Source: Larimichthys crocea
Lineage: Eukaryota > Chordata > Actinopteri > Sciaenidae
DNA length: 64,000 bases
Assembly: GCF_000972845.2 (NCBI RefSeq)
Contig: NC_040033.1
Location: 2,098,344 to 2,162,343, forward strand
Direction of reading: 5' to 3'
The notes beneath the pieces are model-generated. The model was not told where the DNA came from, searched no databases, and worked only from the letters and a program-made list of their open reading frames with translations. Position numbers and translations under genes: made by a program. Below, piece by piece: positions 33,066 to 44,600 of this stretch (positions are counted from its first letter, which is position 1; the number at the start of each line of letters is the position of its first letter).

Positions 33066-35535
33066 TACCGTATGTCTAAGGAATCCACGTGGACGAGAAG
33101 GGGAAGGGTTTAAAGTCCTGTTTTTTTGTTTCTATGTGGAAGACTTTTTCCTCCATCTGCTGCAGTAGGCTGATCCGTTCACTATGTCTGATCAACCGTA
33201 CAACATTTATTCCAATAACATTTTAGATATTTGATTTGCGCCCTCATGTGCACAGCATGTATGGATCACTCTCCTGCGTTTCACACATCTCGTCGCTGCA
33301 GAGGAAAGAAGACAGTCCCTGCAGAGAGACAGCAGCTTCTGCCAGGGGTCCATCATATAAATAAATACACAAACACACCGAAAGCACAAACACACACTCG
33401 CTCAGTCATGCTGAGATTCTTGGACTGACAGATTTTGTCTGAGGGGTGGGGAGAAAAAAAAAGAAAAAGAAAAGGCAAGCGAGTTTATTTGTTGACTGGC
33501 AGGTTATGCATATCGGGTGAATGCTGAACGTCAGCTGATTAACTGCAGAATCAGGTCAGGATCAAAACCGCCAAACTTCACTTCATATTACATCGAGTTG
33601 GGTTTGCTCTGATCCTCCTCAGTAGTCCGAGCCGTCACCCCTGGGACCACGCGGTACTTCCCTCCAGCGCTGTCCTCCTCCTTTTTTTTTTTTTTTTCGA
33701 GCGTCTCTCCTTCCAAATTATTCATCAAGCCAAGCCTGGACAATCCGATGGAAGACGGGAACTGAGAGAATGCTAGCTAACTGTCAGGAAAGAAATTGGT
33801 TTGAGCCGCTCAAACGTCTCCTCACCTCTGCCAAAAAAAACACATCAATCATGCAAGTTGTTGACAGATTTCGGACACCTTTTTCCGTGTTTGTCATTTG
33901 AATAATTTGTGGCACTGTTGTTTCACAGCCGGACCAGCATATCAACAATTTACAGCAGCTGTGTGGCCTCTCTCTCTCTCGCTCTCTCACGCGCTCCGAG
34001 TCTTGTTTGGTCTTTCAAACCATGACAAACTTTATGTGACAGTTGTATTTGCAGTGTAACACTGATTCAATATAGAGAAGTGTGCAGCTCCCAAACCTAA
34101 TTTGCCACATACGGTACCCTGGTGGCTCGGTTGTTTCTTGTGCTACACAGCTATTTTGATTTATCGTCCAACTCCAGCTCTCTTTTTCGCTTCTCTAATT
34201 TCGAATTCTGTTTAGATTTGTGTGAAATTGCACACATCGGAGGATGCATGCTTTATAAATGAGCAACATAATAAGAAATCTCTGGTCAGGGGATGTTTTT
34301 ACTGTAGCGCTGACCCTTCTCTGTCGACTTCTCTCATTATGGTTGAGCTGTTCTGGGGTATAAATGCTCCTACTGTAATTTACCATGATAACCCTTCATT
34401 AATATGCGTTTGCAAACTTTTAAATTGTGTATTTTCTAGTCGAAGCACACTGCCAGACTCAAAAAAACAAAAAAAGAAGAAGCCAGTGCAGAGCAGGGTT
34501 TGACAGGTCCAGTCCTTCTTTCTTTCTTTAACTGTATAGATACTTCTTACAGTAACAAGGAGCTGAATCATGAATCAGACAGCCAGGACTAGCAGCCACT
34601 GCACATGTCCATCACAGCGCAAATGGCAGTTTGCATGACTGCAGTCCAAAAGCCACTGTCAAACCGCCAGCCAGTCACAAAACAGGCGAGAGGAAGAGGA
34701 AGCGATGGAGGAAGGACGGCTGTAGCTGACAATTAGGAAGCTGTCGTTGTCATTCACTCCAAATCATTCACATATGAAATTGACCAGTGGTCTAGAATGG
34801 AAGGATAGACTTCATCGAGTGTTTTTCTTCTTTCTTTTTTTTTTTCACTTCACAGTTTTCTCTCGTTATCTCCCGTCGATGCTTCACAGAGATTTCACCC
34901 ACCTGTCAGTTCTCACTAGCGATCTGGCCTTCTCACTGCAACACGTGGAGGGGAATCTGGCACGTCCGAAGATCTCGCTTCCAATGACCGCCGTGTCCGC
35001 GGAAACAAAAACAAAAATGAAAACACAGCGGAGAGAAACTAGGGAGAGCATGCTGAGATGTCATTTAATAACCTTCCGCTCTTTCCACAGCCGCCATAAC
35101 TCAAAGGGGGGAAAGAAACGATTTGAATGAGCAGCTCTGATCTCGTCGGTCGTGTGTCTCAATCAGCCGTCTTTAAACGTGACTGAATAAATTGATGCCT
35201 TCAAGGAAATTCTGTGTTTTGACTCGGAGGCTTTATCGTTCATGACATGTTTAACTTGTCCGTTTAATAAGTCTGATTCTCACTTCATTATTCAGTGTGA
35301 TCCGAAGCTGCGGTCGTCGTTTACAGTGTTTTTCATGTCAGTCAAGTAAAGACTTTATATATAACAGTTTTCAAAACATCAGATCTGAAGTGCTTCAGTC
35401 ATGGCAGTACACAGCATGAACATGGCAGAAAACTCAACAGTAGTTTTACACGGCATTAAAAATACAACTTGTAAACTAGAAAAAGGTTTTTAACAGTGAA
35501 AGGAATTTAATCAAATACGATTAAAAGACGAATAA
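33066..35535. other. Unassigned non-coding DNA, about 2.5 kb
   Basis: T and CT tracts lie near 33682-33698, 33966-33987 and 34826-34846, and an A-rich run at 33452-33472. Frames such as 34747-35130 cross these tracts. No gene was recognised. Confidence 0.5.
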
Positions 35536-35615
35536 AACGTCATTTAAAGCAACATGTGTAGAAATTGGTATTTTTGGGAGTTTCTTTGATGGACAGTGAA
35601 GTTAACTGCTGCCAA

Positions 35616-35697
35616 CTGTAGCTGTTGTTAGCTCAGTTTGTTAGCCGGGCTGTGAGCTGTAGCTGTTGTTAGCTCAGTTTGTTAGCCGGGCTGTGAG
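35616..35697. repeat. Perfect two-copy tandem repeat, 41-bp unit
   Basis: The unit beginning 'ctgtagctgttgttagctca' starts at 35616 and again at 35657 and is identical across 41 bp. The other family B copy that covers this part (29905-30270, reverse) shows it once, so the duplication arose in this copy or its assembly. Confidence 0.95.
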
Positions 35698-35765
35698 CTC
35701 AGAGCCCTGGGGGAGTTGAACCACTAGGCAAAGGAGGTTTTTCGACCTCGAGGCACAAGGGGAAC

Positions 35766-36221
35766 TGTTATAAAAATTAGGATTACACTGCTATTCAGAT
35801 GTTTTAAAATCATACAATGTGTTTGTGTGTTTCTATCTATTACATGTCCCGAGGGTACTTCCCTTTATTTATGTTTTGCTGGCAGGGTAAAGTTCAGGTT
35901 TATGTATAAATAGAGGAATTCCAGAACAGAACAAGGGTCAGAGAGGTGACATTTAGATTGGAGATATGCTGAATACTGATTAAGGGAAAAGAAAAACGAA
36001 TAGATGCTAATATGTGCAAATTGTCTGTTCACAATTTGCAGAGGTTTAAGAACAGTCCGTTATCGATTGTATAAGAACTGTTAGAGCTCCTCGGGGAGCC
36101 TTTTTCTCTGTGTGTTGCACTGTGAAATGCTCCTTCTTAGAATAATAAATTCAACTTAAACGTTGATACTTTGAATCCAGTCGTCCTTATTCAAGGGTTT
36201 TTCTTTTAAATTCCCGTAACA
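35766..36221 (+). mobile_element. Solo LTR of an LTR retrotransposon or endogenous retrovirus
   Basis: A 456-bp element with perfect 5-bp terminal inverted ends, TGTTA (35766-35770) and TAACA (36217-36221), flanked by a perfect 5-bp target duplication GGAAC (35761-35765 and 36222-36226). Inside, a TATA box (TATAAATA, 35905-35912) is followed about 235 bp later by a poly-A signal (AATAAA, 36144-36149), giving a U3-R-U5 order on the plus strand. A 'gctcctcggggagc' hairpin lies between them (36087-36100). No internal region or second LTR is present, so it is a solo LTR left by recombination. It sits inside a family B copy that resumes on the far side. Gypsy/Ty3, Copia, BEL and retroviral origins all allow a 5-bp duplication; I cannot choose. 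Confidence 0.92.
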
Positions 36222-36799
36222 GGAACGCCAACCGGGAGTGGAGCCGGGAGTGTCGTGCCAGAACCAGAGCTGGGCACGTGAGCAATGTAACCGAGTACAG
36301 CAGCCTCTATGGACATATCGGCAGAGACAAAGACACCGAAGAGGATGTTGCTGAGGGTTGCTACGTCTTTTGTTGTCGACCCTTTGTTGATGACTTGTTA
36401 GTCGACACCTTTGTGGGGTTATATTCTGAAACTGCGGGCGCTAAATCGCAAAAATACAAGTTTATATGCAATGTTACCATAACAATATAACATGTATATT
36501 TGAGTTTAATGACTTGGGTTAATACGAAGCATCCATATTTGTTTGAATTTCAACACTTGTGTATTATTGGGTGCAAAGTTAGTGGAAGAATCAACTTTAT
36601 GTTGATGATGATGCTGTTTACAAGTCAAACGGTTAACTCAAACAACAGCAGAACATCGTCTTTAATCATGAATAATATAATAATACATGGGGGCAGCTGT
36701 CCATATTAACCACAGAGGGTTTACACTTTGAAACTGGAGTCTCTAAATCTCAAAAATACAGATTTCTACATGTTGTTGTTTTAAAGACGATTTTTTTCA

Positions 36800-37246
36800 A
36801 GAGTGTCCAGAATGCAGCAGGTTGAGATGACTCCTGCAGACTCCACAGGTCAACATAAGTAGGTCAGGGTTACCAAACAGAATATCAGGTGTTAGAACAG
36901 ATATATGTGAGAAACACAGTCGGCTCTGCCTGATATTTAATGATGTGTTTCCCTCATACTTTCTGTTCCTGCACCCTTTGACAGCTCACATCAGCATTAT
37001 CCTCATTTTGCCTTTTTCCCTCTATCTAGGTCTTACTTTTTTTTTTTTTGTTTAATCTCTGTCTCTGTGTCTGTGCAGGTTTACCCTGCTCCTCTAATTG
37101 TTTTCTCATCTCACTCTCCGGGGATGTGTAGGCATGGCCTTATTATCCCGGCTGATCGATGTGATTTATAGGTTTAGGGAGCGAGACATGCAAACTTTCT
37201 CATCTCCTGGGGTTAAACCGAATAAATCAATCACACACAGTCGCTC

Positions 37247-37278
<32 letters not shown>

Positions 37279-38330
37279 GGCCAATTCAGACCCGAAAACT
37301 ACTTTCTCCGAAGACCATCATGGAAGCAGTAGCACTCTTCAAATTGAGTTTCTCTGTGTAAGTTTTTCTTTTTTCTCCCAAATACTCGATTTAATCTCTA
37401 TACCGGCGCCGTTCTTTGTGCGTATGCTAAAAATATACGCTTAAAAAACATACACTATCTTGATGTCACTCAGCTGAAACACCTGGAAACACATCCTCAG
37501 TTATCATACACTTGTGCTGATTAATTTGTTTATGCCATTGCTCTATGCAGTAATTTGCCATGATGCAGATGGCCTCCTTGTTAACATAATCACGTTGGCC
37601 CTCATGAGGACAGCAGGAAATCATATAGCTGTGGAGATAATTCCCACCAAGACTTGATGGTAATTGCTGTCTTTTTTTTCCTCTCTTCAAAGATTGGTGT
37701 TTTTTAATGACATCCAGCTTAATTAGAGAAGAAACAAGCAAGAAGCATCACACTTTATTCAGCTTGACTGTTTATTGATCGCATACATGACTCGGGCTGC
37801 CTGAAAAAGGATTGGGGATATTTCAAAGACCGTATTGGATAAAAGTTACTCTGCTTTCCCCTTCGTCCTTGATAATGGATCGCACTGCGCACCTGCCAGA
37901 CAGGTGTATGACATCAAATCAACATATGGCAAGCTGTACTACTCTCAGCGTCACTTCCAGTGGATCGATACTACATAGTTTAGCATTCAGAATCAGCCTT
38001 CGGGCTAAAAAGCGTGACGTGTAGTGCATGTTAAAGACACCTGAACATCAACTCAGCAAAACTCTTTAAAAGTTCAGATATTTTATCTTCTTTTAACCTT
38101 AGGCTAATGCCACTGACAGCTGGTATATGCACAGTTTAAAGCGTTGTGTTTTAAAGTCACCGACAGTAATACGCCTTTGTTATTAGAGAAGCAGCCCATT
38201 CATCAACTATGGCCCTATGCTTCAACGTAGCACACCGTGTCATATCTGGACGCATCAGGTTTTAATGCTTGCTCTAGAAAGTTTGGACAGGATCAACAAA
38301 AGAGGATATTTACAGAAAAGCAGTCGGATA
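36800..38330. other. Unassigned non-coding DNA, about 1.5 kb
   Basis: Contains the GT microsatellite at 37251-37278 and a stretch at 37440-37680 that looks like a conserved non-coding block. No gene was recognised. Confidence 0.5.
37251..37278. repeat. TG microsatellite
   Basis: Fourteen uninterrupted TG units. Confidence 0.97.
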
Positions 38331-38334
38331 AGAG

Positions 38335-38735
38335 TAAATCTGGGACTGTTGGTGAGAGCTTGGTGAAATAAAAGGCTCCGACAGACAACAGACTTGTGTT
38401 GTTGACCTTGCTTAATGTTGGCTCGCAAGTTTTTTTGATCATAAGTAATGTAACGAGAACAAATACTCGTGTACAGCTGTCCATATTTACCACGGTGGGA
38501 TTACACTCTGAAACTGGAGGCGGTAAATTGCGAAAATACAAAAGTATATGCAATGTTACCTTAACAATATGACGTGTATATTTGATTCATTTTGAACACT
38601 TGGGTGCAAAGTTGGTGGAAGAATCATCTGGTTTCCTGGTTGTCAGTACGTCTTTATGTTGACGATGATGCTGTTTACACGTCAAACGGACATACATACC
38701 TGGACAATAAAGTTTATTCCGATTGTGTTTCTATA
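38335..38735 (-). repeat. Dispersed repeat, family B, copy 6, with LINE-like end
   Basis: 'gagagcttggtgaaataaaa', 'ggctccgacagaca' and 'tgttgaccttgcttaatgtt' (38355-38418) match the reverse of copies 1-3. 'ttacactctgaaactggagg', 'tatatgcaatgttaccttaa', 'gcaaagttggtggaagaatc' and 'gatgctgtttacacgtcaaa' match 36425-36630. The end 'ggacaataaagtttattccg' (38701-38720) looks like a non-LTR element 3' tail read on the plus strand, so family B may be, or include, a LINE- or SINE-type 3' end. Confidence 0.7.
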
Positions 38736-39428
38736 GAAGTGTGGATGCAATTGGCAGTCATCAAATCCAACTCGCATTTAGAGACTTGACATGTGATTAA
38801 AGACTTGAAACTGCACTTCATTTAGAGTCTGACTCGCAGAGCCGTAACTCTGACTTTGATTTGATGACGTATGAACCATCTCTGGGTTCACCAGTCACTG
38901 AGCTCATCAAAAAATCTGTTTTCCAATGACTCAATATCTTCCAATTAAGTGCAATTAGATTTGTTAAAGGGTAATTAATCATGAATTAACCAAGGGAGAA
39001 GGGGTGGTGAACATATTTACTTATTCATCATACATATTTCTTGTTTTGTTCATGATTATTCTATGAGCCAATTTGCCGTTCATGTGTGCGCGCAGCGTTT
39101 TAATCAAAGCGGGCTGGCGTCCCTGCTCACACATTCATCACGGACGTTAGACTGTAATCTTTTATCCCTCCTTCAGACAGCCGGCTGATAAGATCCAGTG
39201 GCGAGCTGGGACCACAAAGTTAATAGACTATCACTCCCCCTAAAAAGAACTGATTGTCCTATTCAGGAGGGTCACATACACAGTGAAAGGGGTCAGCGCA
39301 AAAGCGAGAACAAAAAAAGGAAAACCTGGGGAAAAGTGAGTGCAGCTAAAGAGTGTATATTTTGTGTCCTGCGGGTTAATTCGGTGCCTTTCAGCTACAA
39401 TTGCCATGTCTAAACATTCATGAGCCGT
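38736..39428. other. Unassigned non-coding DNA
   Basis: AT-rich with TAATTA-type words near 38940-38995. No gene was recognised. Confidence 0.5.
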
Positions 39429-39429
39429 A

Positions 39430-39470
<41 letters not shown>
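39429..39470. repeat. AG microsatellite, short array
   Basis: AG repeats with one AC interruption, 120 bp upstream of the long array. Confidence 0.95.
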
Positions 39471-39472
<2 letters not shown>

Positions 39473-39584
39473 AGAGAAACGAGGGGGTATGGATGGAGCA
39501 ACAGCACAGCGTTCAGACACAAGAGGGAGAGCTGGAGAGGCAGCTGCTCTGCGAGGTTGTCGTCCGCGAACGCTGTGAGCAGGT

Positions 39585-39699
<115 letters not shown>

Positions 39700-39991
39700 A
39701 GGAGGGAGGGTGGAAGTCTGTCTCTTCACCTGAAGATTACTTTGTCTCACACTTCTCTCAACCTGAGCAGCGAGCCAGGAGCTGAGTTGGAGGTGGCAAA
39801 CCTTTCATTTTTATTTTTATTTTTATTTTTTACCAGCTGGACTTCTCTGCAAAAAAAATAAATAAATAAAATAAAATAACAAAAATCAGCACGTCAAGGA
39901 GAGACTTAAAAAAAAGAGTGAGAAAACTACAGCGAGCGGCTGCAAAGGAAAAGAAGTTTCGCTGAAAACCAACAGCCGAGAGCTTCTAAAG
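39700..39991 (+). other. Candidate non-coding first exon (5' UTR) with splice donor
   Basis: The purine-rich text downstream of the AG array has the texture of a vertebrate 5' UTR: 'cctgagcagcgagccaggag', 'agcgagcggctgcaaaggaa' and 'aaccaacagccgagagcttc', ending 'taaag|gtagga' at 39991/39992. A second, stronger donor 'acaag|gtaagt' lies at 40103/40104. No protein frame is apparent and the start of transcription is not defined, so this is inference from base texture and donor motifs. If real, the next exon could be the one opened by the acceptor at 63984. Confidence 0.3.
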
Positions 39992-40103
39992 GTAGGATTT
40001 GTTTAATATGCATCTAATAAAGCTGCAGCACTTTCATCTGGATTAATGCAACATCCCCGTCCTTTAATGATTTGTTGCACATGATGATCGAAACTGTTAC
40101 AAG

Positions 40104-40109
40104 GTAAGT
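40104..40109 (+). other. Consensus-quality splice donor motif
   Basis: 'ttacaag|gtaagt' fits the vertebrate U1 consensus well. It is an alternative end for the exon candidate ending at 39991. Such motifs also occur by chance. Confidence 0.3.
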
Positions 40110-41119
40110 CTCGCAGTGCTCGCAGAGTGTCTTCTATCAGTTTTTCATCACTTGTTTTTATTCAACTCAGACACATGTGGTGAAAATGACTAAGTAGAAT
40201 AGAGCGGCGAGAGAAGGGAGAGGAGAGTTTGTGCCGGAAAAAAAAAAAAGGAGGATCTGCAACAGAGCTGAGACTTAAAAAGAGAGAGATCTGAAGGGGA
40301 GAGATAGTGGGAGAAACAGGGAGTTCAGGGGGGAGGAGGAGGAGGTAGAGAAAAGATGAGTGTGAAGGAGAGTTGGACACAGAGAGTAAAAAAGAGGAAT
40401 AGGAGGAGGAGGGATGGAGGACTGGAGTGGCGGGGGCTCGCTGGCAGCCAACTCAGTAACCAAGGCAGCTGACATGAGGGAGAGCCAACAGGGGACAGTG
40501 GGATTTCTATTTTTCACCCTTGCCGAGATACGCCGGGGCTCTGCCAAGTCCCCTGCCTCATCCCCCACGGATAAAGATTTCATTGTGCGGCGCTGTGACT
40601 GAATTCATTAAGCATCAACATGTACTCTCCCCTGGCCGCACTTACTCTCTATCTCTTCTCTCTCTCTCTCCCACCCCTGCTCCGAACTCCTTCTCCGTTC
40701 ACTGATGCTCACTCTCCCTCTCTTCGTCTGCTCCTCCTCCTCCTCCTCCTCCTCTCGCTTTCATTGTTTCAGTCTCGGGTCGGCCCTGCGATGATCAGCT
40801 CAACTCGTGTTGCATCAACAGTTGTATTCTGTAAAGCTCTGCAGCGAATGATAAACACATATGCTTTGTTTGTTTGGGTTTTCGTGTCACCACAGGGGGT
40901 CGCTCTGAGGGATTGACCTGTTCCAAACTACCTCTAGAAGGATGTGATACCCTTAAAGTGATGTGTGATATTTCCGATCACTACCTCATCCAAAGAGCCT
41001 GTGAATATTTAATACTCAAACACTTTAGATTGTCCATGAGCGGCTGGAGGGGAGACTGCAGGTAGTCTTTATAATTTGGGTGCAGGTTGGTTCTGGTTGA
41101 GGTATTCCAGGTACTGCAG
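40110..41119. other. Purine- then pyrimidine-rich DNA with low-complexity tracts
   Basis: AG/GGA-rich at 40205-40420, CT-rich at 40640-40680 and a CTC triplet run at about 40732-40753. Open frames here on both strands follow these biases (Ser/Leu/Pro-rich), so no gene is called. The clustering of such tracts next to the exon candidate would fit a promoter-proximal region. Confidence 0.45.
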
Positions 41120-41310
41120 GTAGGCATCTTTCAGCTTCTTGTTTTGGATTTCGCACCCTTAACTTTACAGTTTCTACGTCTTTTCCATCAGTGGATGTTT
41201 TTCCCGTAAAAGCTCTGGACCCTGACAGACTGACAAAGTTAGTGATGAGCTGTCGAGCATTTAGAGATCCACATATTCACCTCGAGAGTTGGCGGAGACT
41301 CAATCATAGC
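41120..41310 (+). repeat. Dispersed repeat, family F, diverged copy
   Basis: 'gcatctttcagcttcttgtt' and 'ttggatttcgc' match 22377-22407. 'cctcgagagttggcggagac' (41280-41299) is the counterpart of 'gagttggtggagaccaaa' elsewhere. Diverged but in the same order. Confidence 0.5.
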
Positions 41311-41494
41311 TCGAAGGGGAGTAACGTTGGACGTTGTGTGTTCTCCAGGTAGACTCCAAATGAATTTAAATGATCCGTCTCTGCTTGATGTGGAAATAAG
41401 CAGCTGTTTGCTGATTGACTGTCTGTTGTATCAACTCTATCAGCCATTTAGCTAAATGTATCTCTGGTGTAGATTTTGCATGGCTAAATTTCAA

Positions 41495-41690
41495 GAAGAT
41501 GATTCACTTTATTGTTCCCTCACTGGGGAAATTCTGTTTTCCACTCCACCGTTTGACACATATAGACCTGAAATACGACACGCACATACAAAGGGCTAAT
41601 AGACATGCAAATATGGGGCAGTGGCAGGAGGTGAACTGGCACCTCTCCAGCTGTCAGTCCTCACTCGCTGGACTTACCCTACCCAACGGT
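41495..41690 (-). mobile_element. LINE-type 3' region, minus strand
   Basis: 'gattcactttattgttccct' and 'cactggggaaattctg' (41501-41536) form the reverse of a '...gggaacaataaagtga' tail. The text beyond it ('gcagtggcaggaggtgaact', 'ggcacctctccagctgtcag') resembles the 3' region of fish non-LTR elements. The 118-codon frame across it is an artefact. Confidence 0.5.
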
Positions 41691-44600
41691 TCCAAAGCCA
41701 AGTCCCTATGGACCGAGCTACTGCCTCTTTTATCATGCAGCAAAAACAGAGCTCCAATTTGTTGCAGATAATTATAACGTACCAACTAATGACAAGAATC
41801 CAAAATGCCAAATTGTAAAATGTTCATACTTAGAGCTACATCGTTCTCCAATCTGCAGCTTTGATCTCCCCAAGTGGTAAAATCAGAAAAGGAAAAATAT
41901 GGCAAACAGAAACGCACACCCTCGACTTTTGGATGCAGTCCCCCTGAGTTTATGTTGATTTCACTAAATTTTATGCAAGCAGTAACAGAAAAAGACCACA
42001 GACGTTAGGGATGTAAGTCTCTAATTAGTTTCACAGCACATTTCTTCTTGAAACACGATCAGAGCAACTTGGTAACATCCATATTCATGCATACATTTGA
42101 TATGTTTTCTTGCAATTTATCCAAGAGGTCATGAATACCATTACATTAGAGGTTAATGCAACTATTACATTACTGTAGATATGATCCATCAGTCGTTTCA
42201 TGGCTTTCTCCACGCTGAATACCAAGTCATCAGCCCTTTAGGTAAAAGCCTGGTAAAAGGCTCCTTATTGTTTCCGAGATATGAGACACTTCACTCATGG
42301 TGAAATCAATAGCCCAGTAAATTCTTAATTGAATGACTGCAGGGCCTGGAGCCTGATGGTGCTTTATGGGCTACCAGAAGGAGCCTTTTGAGAGCAAACG
42401 GAATAACAAGGACCCTGCCAGCATTGTTGGGAAACAACGTCATGTCAATCAGCCGGGCCTGGCAGGCGACAGCGGCGGTGGGAGTGCGGTAGCGCTTGTA
42501 CACCTGCCACGTTACGCCTGAGCGGAGGCTGGTGTCATATTACCTCCAATTAGCTTTTGTTCCTTTGAAACACTTTTTTTTGGCTCATTTGATCATTGCG
42601 CAGTCTGTTTTCCCCGGTGTTACTCGACACCACGGAGCGGTATCATAGATAGACATCAAGGTGAGCGAAGACGGACTCAGGGAAAACAGACTCAGGGTTT
42701 GAGGGTAGAAACATAGTTGTCGGGTCGTTGTTGAAATGGACACTGGGTGTCAAAAAGAGATGTATGTTTTTACACCGTCATGGTATTTTGTAGCAGAGCG
42801 AGTACTTTTGTTGGACCTGTCCTATCCGCCTGAGCTGTTGATGGATTGACTGTCCTTGGGGCTACAACGCATACTTCTGGTCAATCTTCTGTGCGTCATG
42901 CTTGTTTGACACCGAAGAATCTCACCCACCACTCTGTTAACCAGTTTGTCCACAATGGAAAGTGTGTAGATGTTCTGTGATAGAAAACTGTGTAGTGAAT
43001 TAGTCCTATTTTTAAATCGCAATGAAAAGAAGTTCATAATTTTGTGGATCTAATGGTATAATTAAAAACCCAACGAAGGCCAAATAAAATTCTTGTTTCT
43101 GCCTTGGGGAGTAATGGAGAGTTCATAAGAGCCTCTTTGAAAGAACATGTATTGATATTCTCTGAATGGTGAAAAACTCTTTTCATATAACAATCAACTG
43201 CGTCATCCAATTTCTGTAAGTTTATGACAATCTGACATCCACACCAGCTTTCTGCAGCGACCTACCTTCACCTCTTTCTGTGTTTATCCGAGTACCTGTG
43301 GTTTGGTAGCAATATTCGGACCAAAGAAACTGTGATCTGCAGTGATAAGCAGACTCTTTTGACACACAACTAGTATTTAATACATGCCAGGAACACACCT
43401 TGAAATGCAATATTTCATTGTATGTAGCCTTTTTATTGATCTGTATCAAGAATTACTTGTACTTTTCTGGTCACTAGTCAAGTTTCCATTCAAATTTTAA
43501 ACCAGATAATCAAAATATCATGAATATTAGATGACGGGTCCATGATATCATCAAATGAGCAGCGGTCAAACCTCCAAACAATGAAAATAACTTTGTCTGC
43601 CACCCTTTTTCATCATCAGTGGATGTTTTACTCACATGCTTCATGCAAGTTATGATTTATTTGTTAAATTTACTTTTATAAATACACAAACTTTTCCTCA
43701 GTGTAACTTTTTCTCAAATTTCAGGTTTTCTTAATGCAAAATTGATAATCCACATAAAAACAGGTGACTCGAAGCACACTCGCTTTGATTAGTCAACTTC
43801 CCACTTGTTCCGAATGGTTAGACACGTTGTCCAACCTTGTTCTGACGGAGAGTATTTTGTCCCAGACTGCGGCTGAGGATTATAGTTATTAACAGTTTTA
43901 GCAAAAAAAGATGTCTGCACTTTAAAAGATTTGGAGCCGCTTTAACAAAAGAAAAGTCACAACCAGCACTTTTCCAGAGGCATCTGTTCAGCACAGAGTT
44001 AAAGTAAAGGCTCATGGTAGACAAATGGACTGAGGCAGCTAAAAATATGACTGTAATTTAAACTGGCAGTACCAACACGACTAATACAAATACACAATCT
44101 TAAAGAACACCCACAGCAAGTAATAAGTTCATTCCCGCGGCATTTTATGTTTTTAAACACAGGCAACACTCCCATTTCCCCCCCTCGGTGCACATACAGT
44201 ACAATAATGTGAATCTGTGTGTAATTCGTGCGCATGCACGTGTCATTGTTTGTGTGTTGGTCGGAACAAATTCCTCAATGCCCGAGCTTGATCATGCACG
44301 AGGAGATGCAGGTTTTCATTTCATTAAGCTGCTCCTGCAACTCCCTCTAAGCTCAGACAGTGAATTATTTCATCCCCTCTTGGGTTGAAGAAAGCAATCA
44401 TGTTTTCACTTCATTTTTTTTTTTTTCCCCCCAGCACAGACTCTCAGGCAACGGATCTATTGAAAATGAGAGTTGCTTAAAGTAATAGACAGAAACATCT
44501 CATCTCTGAAATTAATTTGAATTGATTCTCCCCAGTCCTGTTCCTCCCCTTCTGCCCTGACATGACTCAAACATTCAATGCCACATGTGAAAATCAATTT

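Larger units (their letters stand above)
35540..36790 (-). repeat. Dispersed repeat, family B, long reverse copy split by a solo LTR
   Basis: Outside the LTR, plus-strand text 'gctgccaactgtagctgttg', 'tcagtttgttagccgggctg' and 'tgagctcaga' (before) and 'gtcgtgccagaaccagagct', 'gggcacgtgagcaatgtaac', 'ctctatggacatatcggcag' and 'gacaccgaagaggatgttgc' (after) is the reverse complement of the order at 29905-30270. Beyond it, 'ttctgaaactgcgggcgcta' and 'tatatgcaatgttaccataa' match 38500-38570. This is the longest family B copy in the window. Confidence 0.75.
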
